Assembly (NCBI GenBank): GCA_029287755.1
Contig: JARFQM010000169.1
Span: 1 to 15,299, forward strand
Source of the DNA: Desulfofustis sp.
Lineage (GTDB): Bacteria > Desulfobacterota > Desulfobulbia > Desulfobulbales > Desulfocapsaceae
Direction: 5' to 3'
DNA length: 15,299 nt
Below are positions 7,246-14,443 of this stretch, piece after piece. The notes beneath the pieces were generated by a model. It made no database searches. It had not been told where the DNA came from and saw nothing but the letters and a program-made list of their open reading frames with translations. The translations under genes and the position numbers were made by a program. How positions within the stretch are numbered: the stretch's first letter is position 1; every line of letters begins with the position of its first letter.

Positions 7246-8250
7246 CTACCCGGGGGTCAGCTCGGCCCAGAGCTTTTTCAGGCGGGCGTCGCTTTGCGGG
7301 TTGACAGCTCGGGGCGGCATCTGGCGCTGCAGAATGGCTTCCACCTGCTCGACAGCGCTCCAGGCCTGGGCTTCGGCATTCTGCACGGTGAGACCGCCCA
7401 GATGCGGGGTGGCGACGACGCCCTCCATCTCGGCCAGCCGTGCAGACGGGCGCTGGTCGGAGCCGCGCCCCACATCCATGGCGATCTTGCCGATACGCCC
7501 CGCCCGGTAGGCCTCGGCCAAGGCTTCTTCATCCACCAGGTTGCCGCGGGACACATTAACGAAATAGACGTCGGGCTTCATCCAGCCTATGGTCTCACGG
7601 TTGATGAGGTTTTCAGTCTCTTCCGTGGCCACCGCCAGGGGCAGGACGAAGTCGGAGTTTTCAAGCAGGGCCTTGAGATCCACCTGTTCAATGTCTTCTT
7701 CGCCACAACTGACATAGGGGTCGTTAACCAGGACTCTCATCCCCAGAGCTTTCAGCTTTTTTGCCAGATAACTGCCGATTGAGCCATAGCCGATTATTCC
7801 GGCTGTACTGCCGTTCAGCTGCCGTCCCATATTCGACGGCGGCATCCTTCCCGCCTTGAATTCCATGGTCGAATCGGTTACATCCCTGGCCAGGTCAAGC
7901 ATCAGGGCCAGAGCCATTTCGGCGGTGGCGGGAATGAAGGCCGGCACCGAATTGAGGACCAGCACCTCATTGGCCTCGGCCGCCGCCACGTCGACATCGC
8001 TGATATCCACCTGGGGGCGGATAAAAACGGCCATGTCGCTCAGTGATTCGAAGATTTCCTTTTTGCCGTGGGTGGCGCGATGGCAGACGATTACCTGACA
8101 GCCGGCCGCCGCCTGAATTAACTCTTCAGTGCCGAGATTGCTCTCTTTTGGGTTGAGGATCACGTCCACCATCCCATCCAGAGCCTCATAAGCCTTTTGG
8201 AAATATACTCCCAGGTCCTCTGGGTTATGAGACAGGAATACCTTTAGCAT
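7246..8250 (-). CDS. D-isomer-specific 2-hydroxyacid dehydrogenase
   Basis: A 334-residue NAD(P)-dependent dehydrogenase. The Rossmann motif GYGSIG is at 154-159 and is followed by VLVNDPY, whose Asp suggests NAD. The catalytic arginine is Arg235 (NVSRG) and the catalytic histidine His283 (ATPHLGG). The glutamate expected after the DV pair (DVFxxEP in most members) is missing; the segment reads DVGRGSDQRPS, so Asp265 may replace it. I believe this DVGR..D variant recurs in a subgroup of the family, so the enzyme need not be dead. It would interconvert a 2-oxoacid and a 2-hydroxyacid, here perhaps a sugar-acid product. It is the last gene of the - strand catabolic array, 111 bp after the amidohydrolase gene. 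AAGGAG stands 11 nt before the ATG; a nearer ATG right behind that site is out of frame. Confidence 0.9.
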   Translation of the reverse strand: MLKVFLSHNPEDLGVYFQKAYEALDGMVDVILNPKESNLGTEELIQAAAGCQVIVCHRATHGKKEIFESLSDMAVFIRPQVDISDVDVAAAEANEVLVLNSVPAFIPATAEMALALMLDLARDVTDSTMEFKAGRMPPSNMGRQLNGSTAGIIGYGSIGSYLAKKLKALGMRVLVNDPYVSCGEEDIEQVDLKALLENSDFVLPLAVATEETENLINRETIGWMKPDVYFVNVSRGNLVDEEALAEAYRAGRIGKIAMDVGRGSDQRPSARLAEMEGVVATPHLGGLTVQNAEAQAWSAVEQVEAILQRQMPPRAVNPQSDARLKKLWAELTPG

Positions 8251-8361
8251 GGTCGTTCATACTCCTTTGCCAATGAATTGTCCGCGTGTGGCAGTAAAAA
8301 ACAGTACAGGTCTGTGAGCCCCGCATTCTCGATAGCGGCGCAGCACAGCTCGGCAGATTGT

Positions 8362-9192
8362 TCAGAACTGATAGAACTCCGCCGGGTTGTCGCGCAAAAT
8401 TCTTGTTCTGGTTGCCGGGTCTTCCACCCAGGTGAGCAGCAGATCGAGGAGATCAGCCTCGTCGGGGGGAGCGGTCTGACCAGGGTGGGGCCAGTTGCTG
8501 GCCCAGAGCATCCGCTCCGGGGCGAACTTGACCAGTGCTCTGGCTTCCGCGCTCACGTCCTCCCATCCCGGCGGCCCGCTCTCCGAAGATTCATAGGGTG
8601 CCGAGAGCTTAACCCAGCAGCGGCCCCGGTCAAGGAACCCGAGCAAGGTTGTAAAAGCCGGGTCTGAAGCCGACACCGGACCCATGAAACGCCCGACATG
8701 GTCAACCACAAGATCGCAGGGGAGCCTTTTCAGCTGCTCCTCCCGCTCGGGAAACTCCCTGCCGTTCATCTGCAGCTGCACGTGCCAGCCGAAGTCATGC
8801 ACCCGGGCGGCAACCGCTTCAAGAACATCCCAGTCCAGTGCCCCGCCGGGCAGCATGTGAAATCTGACCCCGCATACCCCGGCATCGCTGAGTTTCTGAA
8901 GTTCGGCATCGCTTATAGACGGGTCCGGCACCACGATGCCCCGGGCGTTCGGGCCGAAAGCCTCCATTGCCTTGAGCTGACAGCGGTTGTCGGTGCCGTA
9001 GGTGGTCGGCTGGACGATCACCACCCGCTCCAGCCCCAACCTTTTCTGCACCGCCCGGTACTCCTCAACCCAGGCATTGGGCGGCGTCATCAGCGCCGTT
9101 GCGGCGGTCGGATAGGCATCGTTATAAAAATGCATATGGGTATCGCAGCTTCCGGGCGGAGCCGTCAGTTGCGGAAACCTGTCGGTCGTCAT
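8362..9192 (-). CDS. Amidohydrolase-superfamily lactonase/lactone isomerase (LigI/GLI-like)
   Basis: A 276-residue TIM-barrel enzyme of the amidohydrolase_2 (COG3618) type. It has the N-terminal CDTHMHFY (His19, His21), VVIVQPTTYGTDN (57-69), CGVRFHMLPGG (107-117), VVDHVGRF (His165) and the C-terminal WASNWPHPG (230-238). Characterised relatives are 2-pyrone-4,6-dicarboxylate lactonase (LigI) and D-galactarolactone isomerase, which act on lactones of carboxylated rings or sugars. With a sugar-acid dehydratase and two SDR oxidoreductases around it, opening or isomerising a sugar lactone is the best guess. LigI-like enzymes have Asp in the last motif, and this protein has Asn233 there. The start is well fixed by an AGGAGGTG ribosome binding site. 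It lies 29 bp after the epimerase gene, in the same operon. Substrate unproven. Confidence 0.85.
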   Translation of the reverse strand: MTTDRFPQLTAPPGSCDTHMHFYNDAYPTAATALMTPPNAWVEEYRAVQKRLGLERVVIVQPTTYGTDNRCQLKAMEAFGPNARGIVVPDPSISDAELQKLSDAGVCGVRFHMLPGGALDWDVLEAVAARVHDFGWHVQLQMNGREFPEREEQLKRLPCDLVVDHVGRFMGPVSASDPAFTTLLGFLDRGRCWVKLSAPYESSESGPPGWEDVSAEARALVKFAPERMLWASNWPHPGQTAPPDEADLLDLLLTWVEDPATRTRILRDNPAEFYQF

Positions 9193-9221
9193 GGTCTTTC
9201 ACCTCCCTCCTGGATGGCGGC

Positions 9222-10241
9222 TCACTGCTCGGCAAGCGCCTTCATCTCTGTTTTCCAGCGTGAATGCAACTCAACCAGCCTATCCTCGAGTGCATCCTTT
9301 TCCGGGTCAACCCGGTTGGCTTCCCGTTCGAACCAGTCCACCATCATCGTCACCCCGTCAAGCAGACCCATAGCGCAGCTGAAATCGGGAAGCACGCTGC
9401 GTATCTTGGCATTATCGAACAGTCCCGGATAGGTTTTTTCGAAAAACAGGTGGCTGAACAGCTCCGGATTTGCTTCTACCAGCAGCTCAGAGGATATGTG
9501 AATGATTTCGACCTGGCAGTCCAGGACGCGGCCGAAAGCCAGGTAGAGATCCTCCCAGCGAGTGCGCTCTTCATTGCATACGTGGTAGGCCTCACCGAAA
9601 GTCTTGTCGTTGCCGAGCACACCGACAAAGGCCTTGGCCAGATCCGGGGTAAAGGTAAAGCTGAAGACAGTGGAGCCGTCGCCAAACATAACCAGCGGCT
9701 TACCCCTTCTGATTCGGTCGATAATACCGTAGTTCTGGCGCAGCACCCCCATGTTCGCGGCCCCGGGACCAAAGGTAAGAGATGGACGAATCATGGTCAC
9801 CGGCAGTTGTCGCTCAGCGATCACCTGGTTCAGGTAACGCTCCACCTCGGCCTTGTCGAAGGCGTAGGTAAAGGCAGGATCGTCGAACAATTCCTCGGCC
9901 GATTCCACCGTTGGCACGCTCCGATAGGGCCGTTTGTAGGCGGCAACGCTGGAACAGATGACAAGATGGGCGCCTGAATCCCCAAACGCCGCAACGGTGG
10001 AACGGGCATCCGCCTCGTTGAAGCAGATCATGTCGATCACCGCATCGAAGCGCTCACTCCGCATGGCCGACTCGAATTTCTGCCGATCCATTCGGTCGCC
10101 GGTTATCTGCCTGACCCCGGCAGGAAAGGACAGCTCGCGGCTGCCGCGGTTGTAGAGCGTCACCTCATGTCGGTCAGCCACCAGCAATTTGACGATCTCC
10201 CGGCTGATAACGCCGGTTCCGCCGAGAACGAGTACTTTCAT
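9222..10241 (-). CDS. NAD-dependent epimerase/dehydratase-like (extended SDR)
   Basis: A 339-residue protein with an N-terminal NAD(P)-binding fold, MKVLVLGGTGVIS. The third glycine of the usual GxxGxxG motif is Ser13. Further motifs are ITGDRMD (46-52), LVICSSVAAY (93-102, Ser97/98), the catalytic Tyr126-AFD-Lys130 pair, and TMIRPSLTFGPG (149-160), then FGDGSTVFSFTFTPDLAKAF, typical of sugar-nucleotide epimerase relatives. The active-site pair is intact, so it should oxidise, reduce or epimerise a hydroxyl-bearing substrate. Relatives acting on free sugars or uronates exist; a nucleotide-sugar role is also possible but finds no support in the neighbours. GGAGG lies 7 nt before the ATG. It is 24 bp after the SDR gene and 29 bp before the amidohydrolase gene, indicating one transcript. 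Confidence 0.85.
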   Translation of the reverse strand: MKVLVLGGTGVISREIVKLLVADRHEVTLYNRGSRELSFPAGVRQITGDRMDRQKFESAMRSERFDAVIDMICFNEADARSTVAAFGDSGAHLVICSSVAAYKRPYRSVPTVESAEELFDDPAFTYAFDKAEVERYLNQVIAERQLPVTMIRPSLTFGPGAANMGVLRQNYGIIDRIRRGKPLVMFGDGSTVFSFTFTPDLAKAFVGVLGNDKTFGEAYHVCNEERTRWEDLYLAFGRVLDCQVEIIHISSELLVEANPELFSHLFFEKTYPGLFDNAKIRSVLPDFSCAMGLLDGVTMMVDWFEREANRVDPEKDALEDRLVELHSRWKTEMKALAEQ

Positions 10242-10265
10242 GGTTATGCCTCCGTCTTGCTGAGA

Positions 10266-11027
10266 TCAGTGCGTCATCCAGCCCCCGTCAACCGTCAGGG
10301 TGGTGCCTGTAATAAAGCTGCCGGCATCACTGGACAGCAGCAGTACCGGTCCTATAAGGTCTTCCGGCGTGCCCCATCTGCCCAGCAGCATCGAGTTGAA
10401 ATACTCCCTCAGTTCCCCCTGCACCATCCGATCGGTGAGAGGAGTGGAGATCGGCCCGGGAGCGATCGCATTGGCCGTGATGCCCCACGGGGCAAGATCC
10501 TGGGCCATGGTCCTGGTTATTCCAATCAGTCCCGATTTGGTAGCTGAGTAACCGCCGCGCTCGTTTTTGGTGCACATGCCGAAGATCGAGCTGATGTTGA
10601 CGATGCGCCCCCATTTTCGCTCTTTCATCTGGTCGGCACACTCCCGTACCAGAACCATCGGAGCAGTGAGGTTTAATTCGATCAGCTTATCCCAGTCTTG
10701 ATCGACTATCTTATCCACGGGGCTGACGATATTGGTGCCGGCATTATTGACGATGATATCAACCCGCCCCATCGCTTCCAGCGCCTCTCGGGCCAGGCGA
10801 ACGGTATCCTCACGTTTGAAAAGATCGGCCACCACGCAGTGACCCTGGCGTCCGGTTCCGTCGAGGATGTAGCTCATCGCTTCATCCATCTCTGTACGGC
10901 TGCGGCTGTTGATGACGATATCGGCCCCGGCTTCGGCCAGGCCGCGAGCCATGGCCCTGCCGATGCCCTTGGAGCCGCCGGTAACCAGGGCTACTTTTCC
11001 ATTCAGATCGAAGAGTTCGTTTATCAT
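10266..11027 (-). CDS. Short-chain dehydrogenase/reductase (sugar/polyol or gluconate-5-dehydrogenase-like)
   Basis: A 253-residue classical SDR with every hallmark: cofactor loop TGGSKGIG (16-23), NNAG (94-97), structural Asn119, catalytic Ser147, Tyr160 and Lys164 (GGYSATKSGL), and the PGPISTPL and VDGGW C-terminal motifs. NSRSR after the second strand, with no acidic residue, hints at NADP preference. Overall it resembles gluconate 5-dehydrogenase and glucose/2-deoxygluconate dehydrogenases, so oxidation of a sugar or sugar acid is likely. The family also contains 3-oxoacyl-ACP reductases (FabG), which motifs alone cannot exclude. The ATG has GGAG 7 nt upstream. It is the first enzyme gene after the TRAP permease genes, 169 bp downstream of dctM, in a gap holding a hairpin and repeated GACAA motifs. 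Confidence 0.88.
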   Translation of the reverse strand: MINELFDLNGKVALVTGGSKGIGRAMARGLAEAGADIVINSRSRTEMDEAMSYILDGTGRQGHCVVADLFKREDTVRLAREALEAMGRVDIIVNNAGTNIVSPVDKIVDQDWDKLIELNLTAPMVLVRECADQMKERKWGRIVNISSIFGMCTKNERGGYSATKSGLIGITRTMAQDLAPWGITANAIAPGPISTPLTDRMVQGELREYFNSMLLGRWGTPEDLIGPVLLLSSDAGSFITGTTLTVDGGWMTH

Positions 11028-11087
11028 GGGTCTACTCCAAAATCAGGTTTGAATTTGACAATTGCTACGCTGGCCTGACAAATAGGA

Positions 11088-11121
11088 CAACCGATTGGCA
11101 GTGAGCCCTCCCTCACGGTTG
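11088..11121. other. Bulged hairpin between dctM and the SDR gene
   Basis: CAACC (11088-11092) pairs with GGTTG (11117-11121), and inside it GTGAG (11101-11105) pairs with CTCAC (11112-11116) around a 6-nt loop. The left arm carries an 8-nt bulge. There is no T run on either strand, so it is not a classical terminator. It may be an mRNA-processing or attenuation site that separates transporter from enzyme expression, or chance pairing. Confidence 0.3.
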
Positions 11122-11196
11122 GTAAGCTTCTGAACAATTTCCGCTTAATTATCACTACCTGATGTCAGTCGGCAAATGGTGCTTTACCGTCACCAA

Positions 11197-12501
11197 TCAA
11201 TTGACGAATTGAGGCGCCAGCCAGCGCGGCAGGGCCAGGATAATGTCGGGAAACAGTATCACCAGCAACAATACGCCGAGCATTGGAAACAGTATGATGA
11301 CCACGTCCTTCATTGCCTTCTTCAGTTCAACCTGGCCGATGGCGCAGCTTATCAAGAGACAGAGACCGTAAGGCGGCGTGACCAGGCCGAAGGCCAGGGA
11401 AATTACCCCGATAATGGCAAAATGGATAGGATGAAGTCCGGCAAACTGGGCCATCGGCCAGAGCACCGTACCGAGGATGATAATCGCCGGAATCGCGTCG
11501 ATAAACATGCCGATAAAGAGAAACGCGCAGGCCACCAGCAGGCCGGTGGAGATCGGTCCGACCCCGAACTGCTTGAGATAATCAACCAATGCCAGCGGTA
11601 TCTTGTAGTAAGCCAGGAGCCAGCCAAAAGCCGAGGCGGTGCCGACGCAGAACAGCGAAATTGCCGCAAAGCGCGCTGATTCATAGAGAATTTTGGGTAC
11701 CTGCCTGGGGGTTACCGTATGATAAATGACCATGCCCAGGAAGAACGAGTAGATAACGGCAATAACCGAAGCCTCGGTCGGGGTGAAGAAACCGGCCACG
11801 ATGCCGCCGACGATGATCATCGGCGTCATCATCGGCAAGGTGGCCTGGAGGATCGCTATCACGGCCTCTTTGAAAGTTGACCGTGAATAAATCGGATAAT
11901 TATAAATCTTGGCATAGACATAGACGGTGAGCATCTGGGACAGGGCCACCAGCATCCCGGGAACAACACCTGCCAAGAACAGACCGCCGATTGATACGGT
12001 CATCAGTCCCCCCCAGACGACCATCAGGATGCTGGGCGGGATAATGACCCCCATCACCGAGGAACAGGCGGTCACGGCCACCGAAAAGGTGGGGGAGAAC
12101 CCCTGTTTCTTCATCTGCGGTATCAACAGCGAGCCGATTCCGGCCGCGTCTGCAGTGGACGAACCAGAAATACCGGCAAACAGCATGGAGACCACCACGT
12201 TGATATGCCCGAGCCCGCCCGGCAGGTGACCGACCAGCGCCCGCGCCAATTTCACCAGACGGTCGGTAATGCCGGCCGAGTTCATGATATTGGCAGCCAT
12301 CAGGAAAAACGGCACGGCCAGCAGCACGAAGGCATTGTAGGACTTGAACATCTCGTTCATCAGCAGAAACGGGGTCAGCCGGTCATCGAGCATAAAAACC
12401 GGGACGCAGGCCAGGCCAAGGGCAAAGGCCACCGGGATGCGAAGAATCACCAGAACGATAAAGACGCTAAACAGGATTGCTGCTACGAGACCCGGTGTCA
12501 T
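11197..12501 (-). CDS. dctM: TRAP transporter large permease (DctM)
   Basis: A 434-residue integral inner-membrane protein with about a dozen hydrophobic segments. The first is MTPGLVAAILFSVFIVLVIL. The family pattern is clear in ADAAGIGSLLIPQMKKQGFS (about 112-131), followed by TACSSVMGVIIPPSILMVVWG and then GIVAGFFTPTEASVIAVIYS (about 233-252). DctM carries the Na+-coupled transport path for solutes delivered by the periplasmic binding protein. The start overlaps the dctQ stop by 4 bp (ATGA), with GGAG 9 nt upstream, so the two permease subunits are translationally coupled. Length is normal for the family (about 425-450). The solute type cannot be read from this subunit. Confidence 0.96.
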   Translation of the reverse strand: MTPGLVAAILFSVFIVLVILRIPVAFALGLACVPVFMLDDRLTPFLLMNEMFKSYNAFVLLAVPFFLMAANIMNSAGITDRLVKLARALVGHLPGGLGHINVVVSMLFAGISGSSTADAAGIGSLLIPQMKKQGFSPTFSVAVTACSSVMGVIIPPSILMVVWGGLMTVSIGGLFLAGVVPGMLVALSQMLTVYVYAKIYNYPIYSRSTFKEAVIAILQATLPMMTPMIIVGGIVAGFFTPTEASVIAVIYSFFLGMVIYHTVTPRQVPKILYESARFAAISLFCVGTASAFGWLLAYYKIPLALVDYLKQFGVGPISTGLLVACAFLFIGMFIDAIPAIIILGTVLWPMAQFAGLHPIHFAIIGVISLAFGLVTPPYGLCLLISCAIGQVELKKAMKDVVIILFPMLGVLLLVILFPDIILALPRWLAPQFVN

Positions 12502-12980
12502 GGATTATCACTCCGCCACAATTTTATATTGTCAACAAACTTCTCGATCAGAAACAGAATCCAGGTAAAGCCGGCCAGCGGCCAGGCCATATAGATGAAG
12601 ACCATCGGCAGCTCGGCCATTTCCGAGGTCTGCAGCAGACCGAATTTGACCAGCGGCCAGCCCCAGATAATGAAGACCAGGGCGGTCACCAGGATCCAGA
12701 AATCGACAAACATCCGCGCCGCCGCCTCTCCGCGCTTGGTCTTGGGTTTGGGCAGCAGGTCAACGGAAAAATGAGTTGAATCCCGCACTGCAATCATCGA
12801 ACCGACCAGGATAACCCAGATAAAGCAGAACCTGGCCATCTCCTCGGTCCAGATATAACGCGGAATAAAACTGAAGTAGCGGGCGAAAATCTGCAGGGTT
12901 ACCGGGATCAGCAGCAGCCCCATCAGGGTCGCCAGCGCCACCTGTAAAAACCGGTAGTAGCCATTCAATACTTTTCTCAT
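12498..12980 (-). CDS. dctQ: TRAP transporter small permease (DctQ)
   Basis: A 160-residue membrane protein with four hydrophobic segments (about 10-32, 42-62, 88-110, 124-146). The family signature is present: a first helix ending in LQIFARYF, then WTEEMARFCFIWVILVGS (about 44-61) and RDSTHFSVDLLP. DctQ is the obligate small partner of DctM. The ATG at 12980 is preceded by a weak GGGTG site, and the coding region overlaps dctM by 4 bp. It lies 137 bp downstream of dctP, with a strong hairpin in between, which suggests its level is kept below that of the binding protein. Confidence 0.93.
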   Translation of the reverse strand: MRKVLNGYYRFLQVALATLMGLLLIPVTLQIFARYFSFIPRYIWTEEMARFCFIWVILVGSMIAVRDSTHFSVDLLPKPKTKRGEAAARMFVDFWILVTALVFIIWGWPLVKFGLLQTSEMAELPMVFIYMAWPLAGFTWILFLIEKFVDNIKLWRSDNP

Positions 12981-13038
12981 CTTGTTTACACCCGGATATA
13001 CATCTCAGCGTAAGCTGCCGTTGCTGCCACCGATAAAT

Positions 13039-13068
13039 AAAAGCCGGGAACCTGAGGCCCCCGGCTTT
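13039..13068 (-). terminator. Hairpin between dctP and dctQ (partial terminator or mRNA stabiliser)
   Basis: On the - strand AAAGCCGGG (13068-13060) pairs perfectly with CCCGGCTTT (13048-13040) around an 11-nt loop, followed by TATTTAT. The 9-bp GC-rich stem and T-rich tail resemble an intrinsic terminator. It lies 50 bp after the dctP stop and 59 bp before the dctQ start. Readthrough must occur if dctQM is served by the dctP promoter. Such stem-loops after binding-protein genes are a known way to make far more binding protein than permease. Confidence 0.7.
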
Positions 13069-13117
13069 CTATCAGCTCCGAAGAGCGCTATGATGCACTG
13101 TTCTCAAACGCGTTAGT

Positions 13118-14122
13118 TTACTGCTGGGCAACATCCTGAATCTGCTGGTAGAGATCCGGGACTCCCTGCTCCTTGAAGTATTCCTGAAGCACCGGTTTGG
13201 CTGCTTCCACCAGCTGGTCTCGATCCTTGAAGTAGATCGTCTTCAGCTTCCCTTCTTTTTCCATCTGCGCCATTTTCATCTTATCCTCAGAGGACTCAAG
13301 GATGCGGCCGTAGGTGCCGGCATCCTTGCCCGCCTGCAGAATGGCCGCCTGCAAATCCTCGGGGAGCTTCATGAAGGTCTTGTTCGAGAAGCACAGCGGG
13401 CGAACGGTAATCGCATGGGCCGTCAGACCAATGTTGGGGCCCACCTCGTAGAATTTCATCTGCTGGATGCCTGCCGCCTCGTTCTCGGCGGCATCGATAA
13501 CCCCGGTCTGGATGGCGTTGTAGACCTCGGCATAGGCAATAACCGTCGGCGCCATGCCGAAGGCCGAGAACATCTTGGTCTGGATCGGCGCTCCCATTAC
13601 GCGGATCGGCACGTCCTTGATATCTTCCATGGTGGCGACCGGCTTGTTGACAATCAGCATCCTGGTGCCGCCGCCGCCATAACCAATGATCCGCACATCG
13701 GCACGCTTGAGAATGTCATCCTCGATCGGCTTCAGTGCATCACCGCCCAACACTTTAGACCAGTGGATGTGGTTCTGGTAAAGCATCGGCGGATCCATCA
13801 GAGAGGCCATTTTCGAGAAGGTGGACATATGCGACGGCGAGGCCACTGCATAATCAACCGAAATACCCTGGTTCATATAGGCGACATAATCCTTCTCAAG
13901 CCCCAGCTCGCTGTTCAGATGCATGACGAACTCGATGGACTTGTCACCGGTGTAGTAGAGCTGCACCAGTTCCTCGAATTTACGCATCAGCCGGGTAAAG
14001 GCGTGTTCCTCATCGAACTGGCTGGCTCCGTGGAAAGTGAAGTCGGCGGCCTGAGAGGCCGATACCATCATGACACTTGCGAGAAAAGCAACAACAACTG
14101 CACGGACAAATTTCCTTTTCAT
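13118..14122 (-). CDS. dctP: TRAP transporter periplasmic solute-binding protein (DctP)
   Basis: A 334-residue exported protein. The signal peptide is clear: MKRKF, a hydrophobic core (VRAVVVAFLASVMMV), and an SASQA cleavage site after about residue 25. The mature part has the DctP-family core PIRVMGAPIQTKMFSAFGM (172-190), where Arg174 is the conserved arginine that binds the substrate carboxylate. It continues YAEVYNAIQTGVIDAAENE (197-215), whose ENE segment lies in the substrate-contact region. The solute is therefore very probably an organic or sugar acid. I start at 14122 because GGAGGG sits 6-7 nt upstream; an in-frame ATG at 14152 adds 10 polar residues in front of the signal peptide and lacks that support. 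It is first in the - strand catabolic array, ahead of dctQ and dctM. Confidence 0.95.
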   Translation of the reverse strand: MKRKFVRAVVVAFLASVMMVSASQAADFTFHGASQFDEEHAFTRLMRKFEELVQLYYTGDKSIEFVMHLNSELGLEKDYVAYMNQGISVDYAVASPSHMSTFSKMASLMDPPMLYQNHIHWSKVLGGDALKPIEDDILKRADVRIIGYGGGGTRMLIVNKPVATMEDIKDVPIRVMGAPIQTKMFSAFGMAPTVIAYAEVYNAIQTGVIDAAENEAAGIQQMKFYEVGPNIGLTAHAITVRPLCFSNKTFMKLPEDLQAAILQAGKDAGTYGRILESSEDKMKMAQMEKEGKLKTIYFKDRDQLVEAAKPVLQEYFKEQGVPDLYQQIQDVAQQ

Positions 14123-14250
14123 GAACGTCCCTCCTTTTCGGTTGTCTTGCATGATTTACTGCTGTCTCCGCTTTATTAAAAAAGCGAAGTGTTCTAGACA
14201 TCAAATCACTTAATATCAGGGCTTTCAGAAAACGGCAGAATGCTAGGAAA

Positions 14251-14279
14251 ACACTACTTAGAAGCAGGTTTTATTTCAA
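14251..14279 (-). promoter_or_regulatory. Candidate promoter for the dctP array
   Basis: On the - strand TTGAAA (14279-14274, 5 of 6 consensus) is followed after 17 nt by TAGTGT (14256-14251, 3 of 6). The predicted leader before dctP would be about 120 nt and would include the CGCTTT/AAAGCG inverted repeat. The -10 is weak, which would suit an activator-dependent catabolic promoter. Confidence 0.25.
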
Positions 14280-14359
14280 GTCTTTTATCTGCGTCTCCGG
14301 GGCGCAATAATCATTATTTCTGCGCTGCTCAACACTCACTCATAGCGGCCTGAATTATG

Positions 14360-14387
14360 TTGACAACTCCAGTGTCAGCGGTAACTT
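14360..14387 (+). promoter_or_regulatory. Candidate promoter for the maoC-like gene
   Basis: A perfect TTGACA (14360-14365) is followed after 16 nt by TAACTT (14382-14387, 3 of 6). The start codon is about 57 nt downstream. The GACAA/TTGTC pair overlaps these elements, so a repressor site is conceivable. By-eye match only. Confidence 0.25.
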
Positions 14388-14443
14388 GTCGAAGTGTATG
14401 CGGAGAAGGGAGGCAGACGGAATTCAGCACAAGAGGATAGACT

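Larger units (their letters stand above)
14123..14443. promoter_or_regulatory. Divergent regulatory region between dctP and the maoC-like gene
   Basis: 321 bp, AT-rich, without a supportable gene. It must hold the dctP promoter (-) and that of the maoC-like gene (+); candidates are listed separately. An inverted repeat CGCTTT (14169-14174) / AAAGCG (14181-14186) with a 6-nt spacer lies 47 bp before the dctP start. It could be an operator or a leader hairpin. GACAA (14362-14366) and TTGTC (14386-14390) form a further outward-facing pair. I see no sigma54 -24/-12 element and no riboswitch. Confidence 0.5.

Noticed and set aside
9264..9977. A 237-codon + strand open frame
   Set aside because: It is antisense to the extended SDR gene, which has a ribosome binding site, cofactor loop and YxxxK pair; no recognisable domain in the antisense reading.
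14123..14152. An upstream ATG adding 10 residues to DctP
   Set aside because: It would put polar residues before the signal peptide, and the good GGAGGG site belongs to the ATG at 14122.
13415..14179. A 254-codon + strand open frame
   Set aside because: It is antisense to dctP, including its signal peptide, and is a histidine/arginine-rich shadow.
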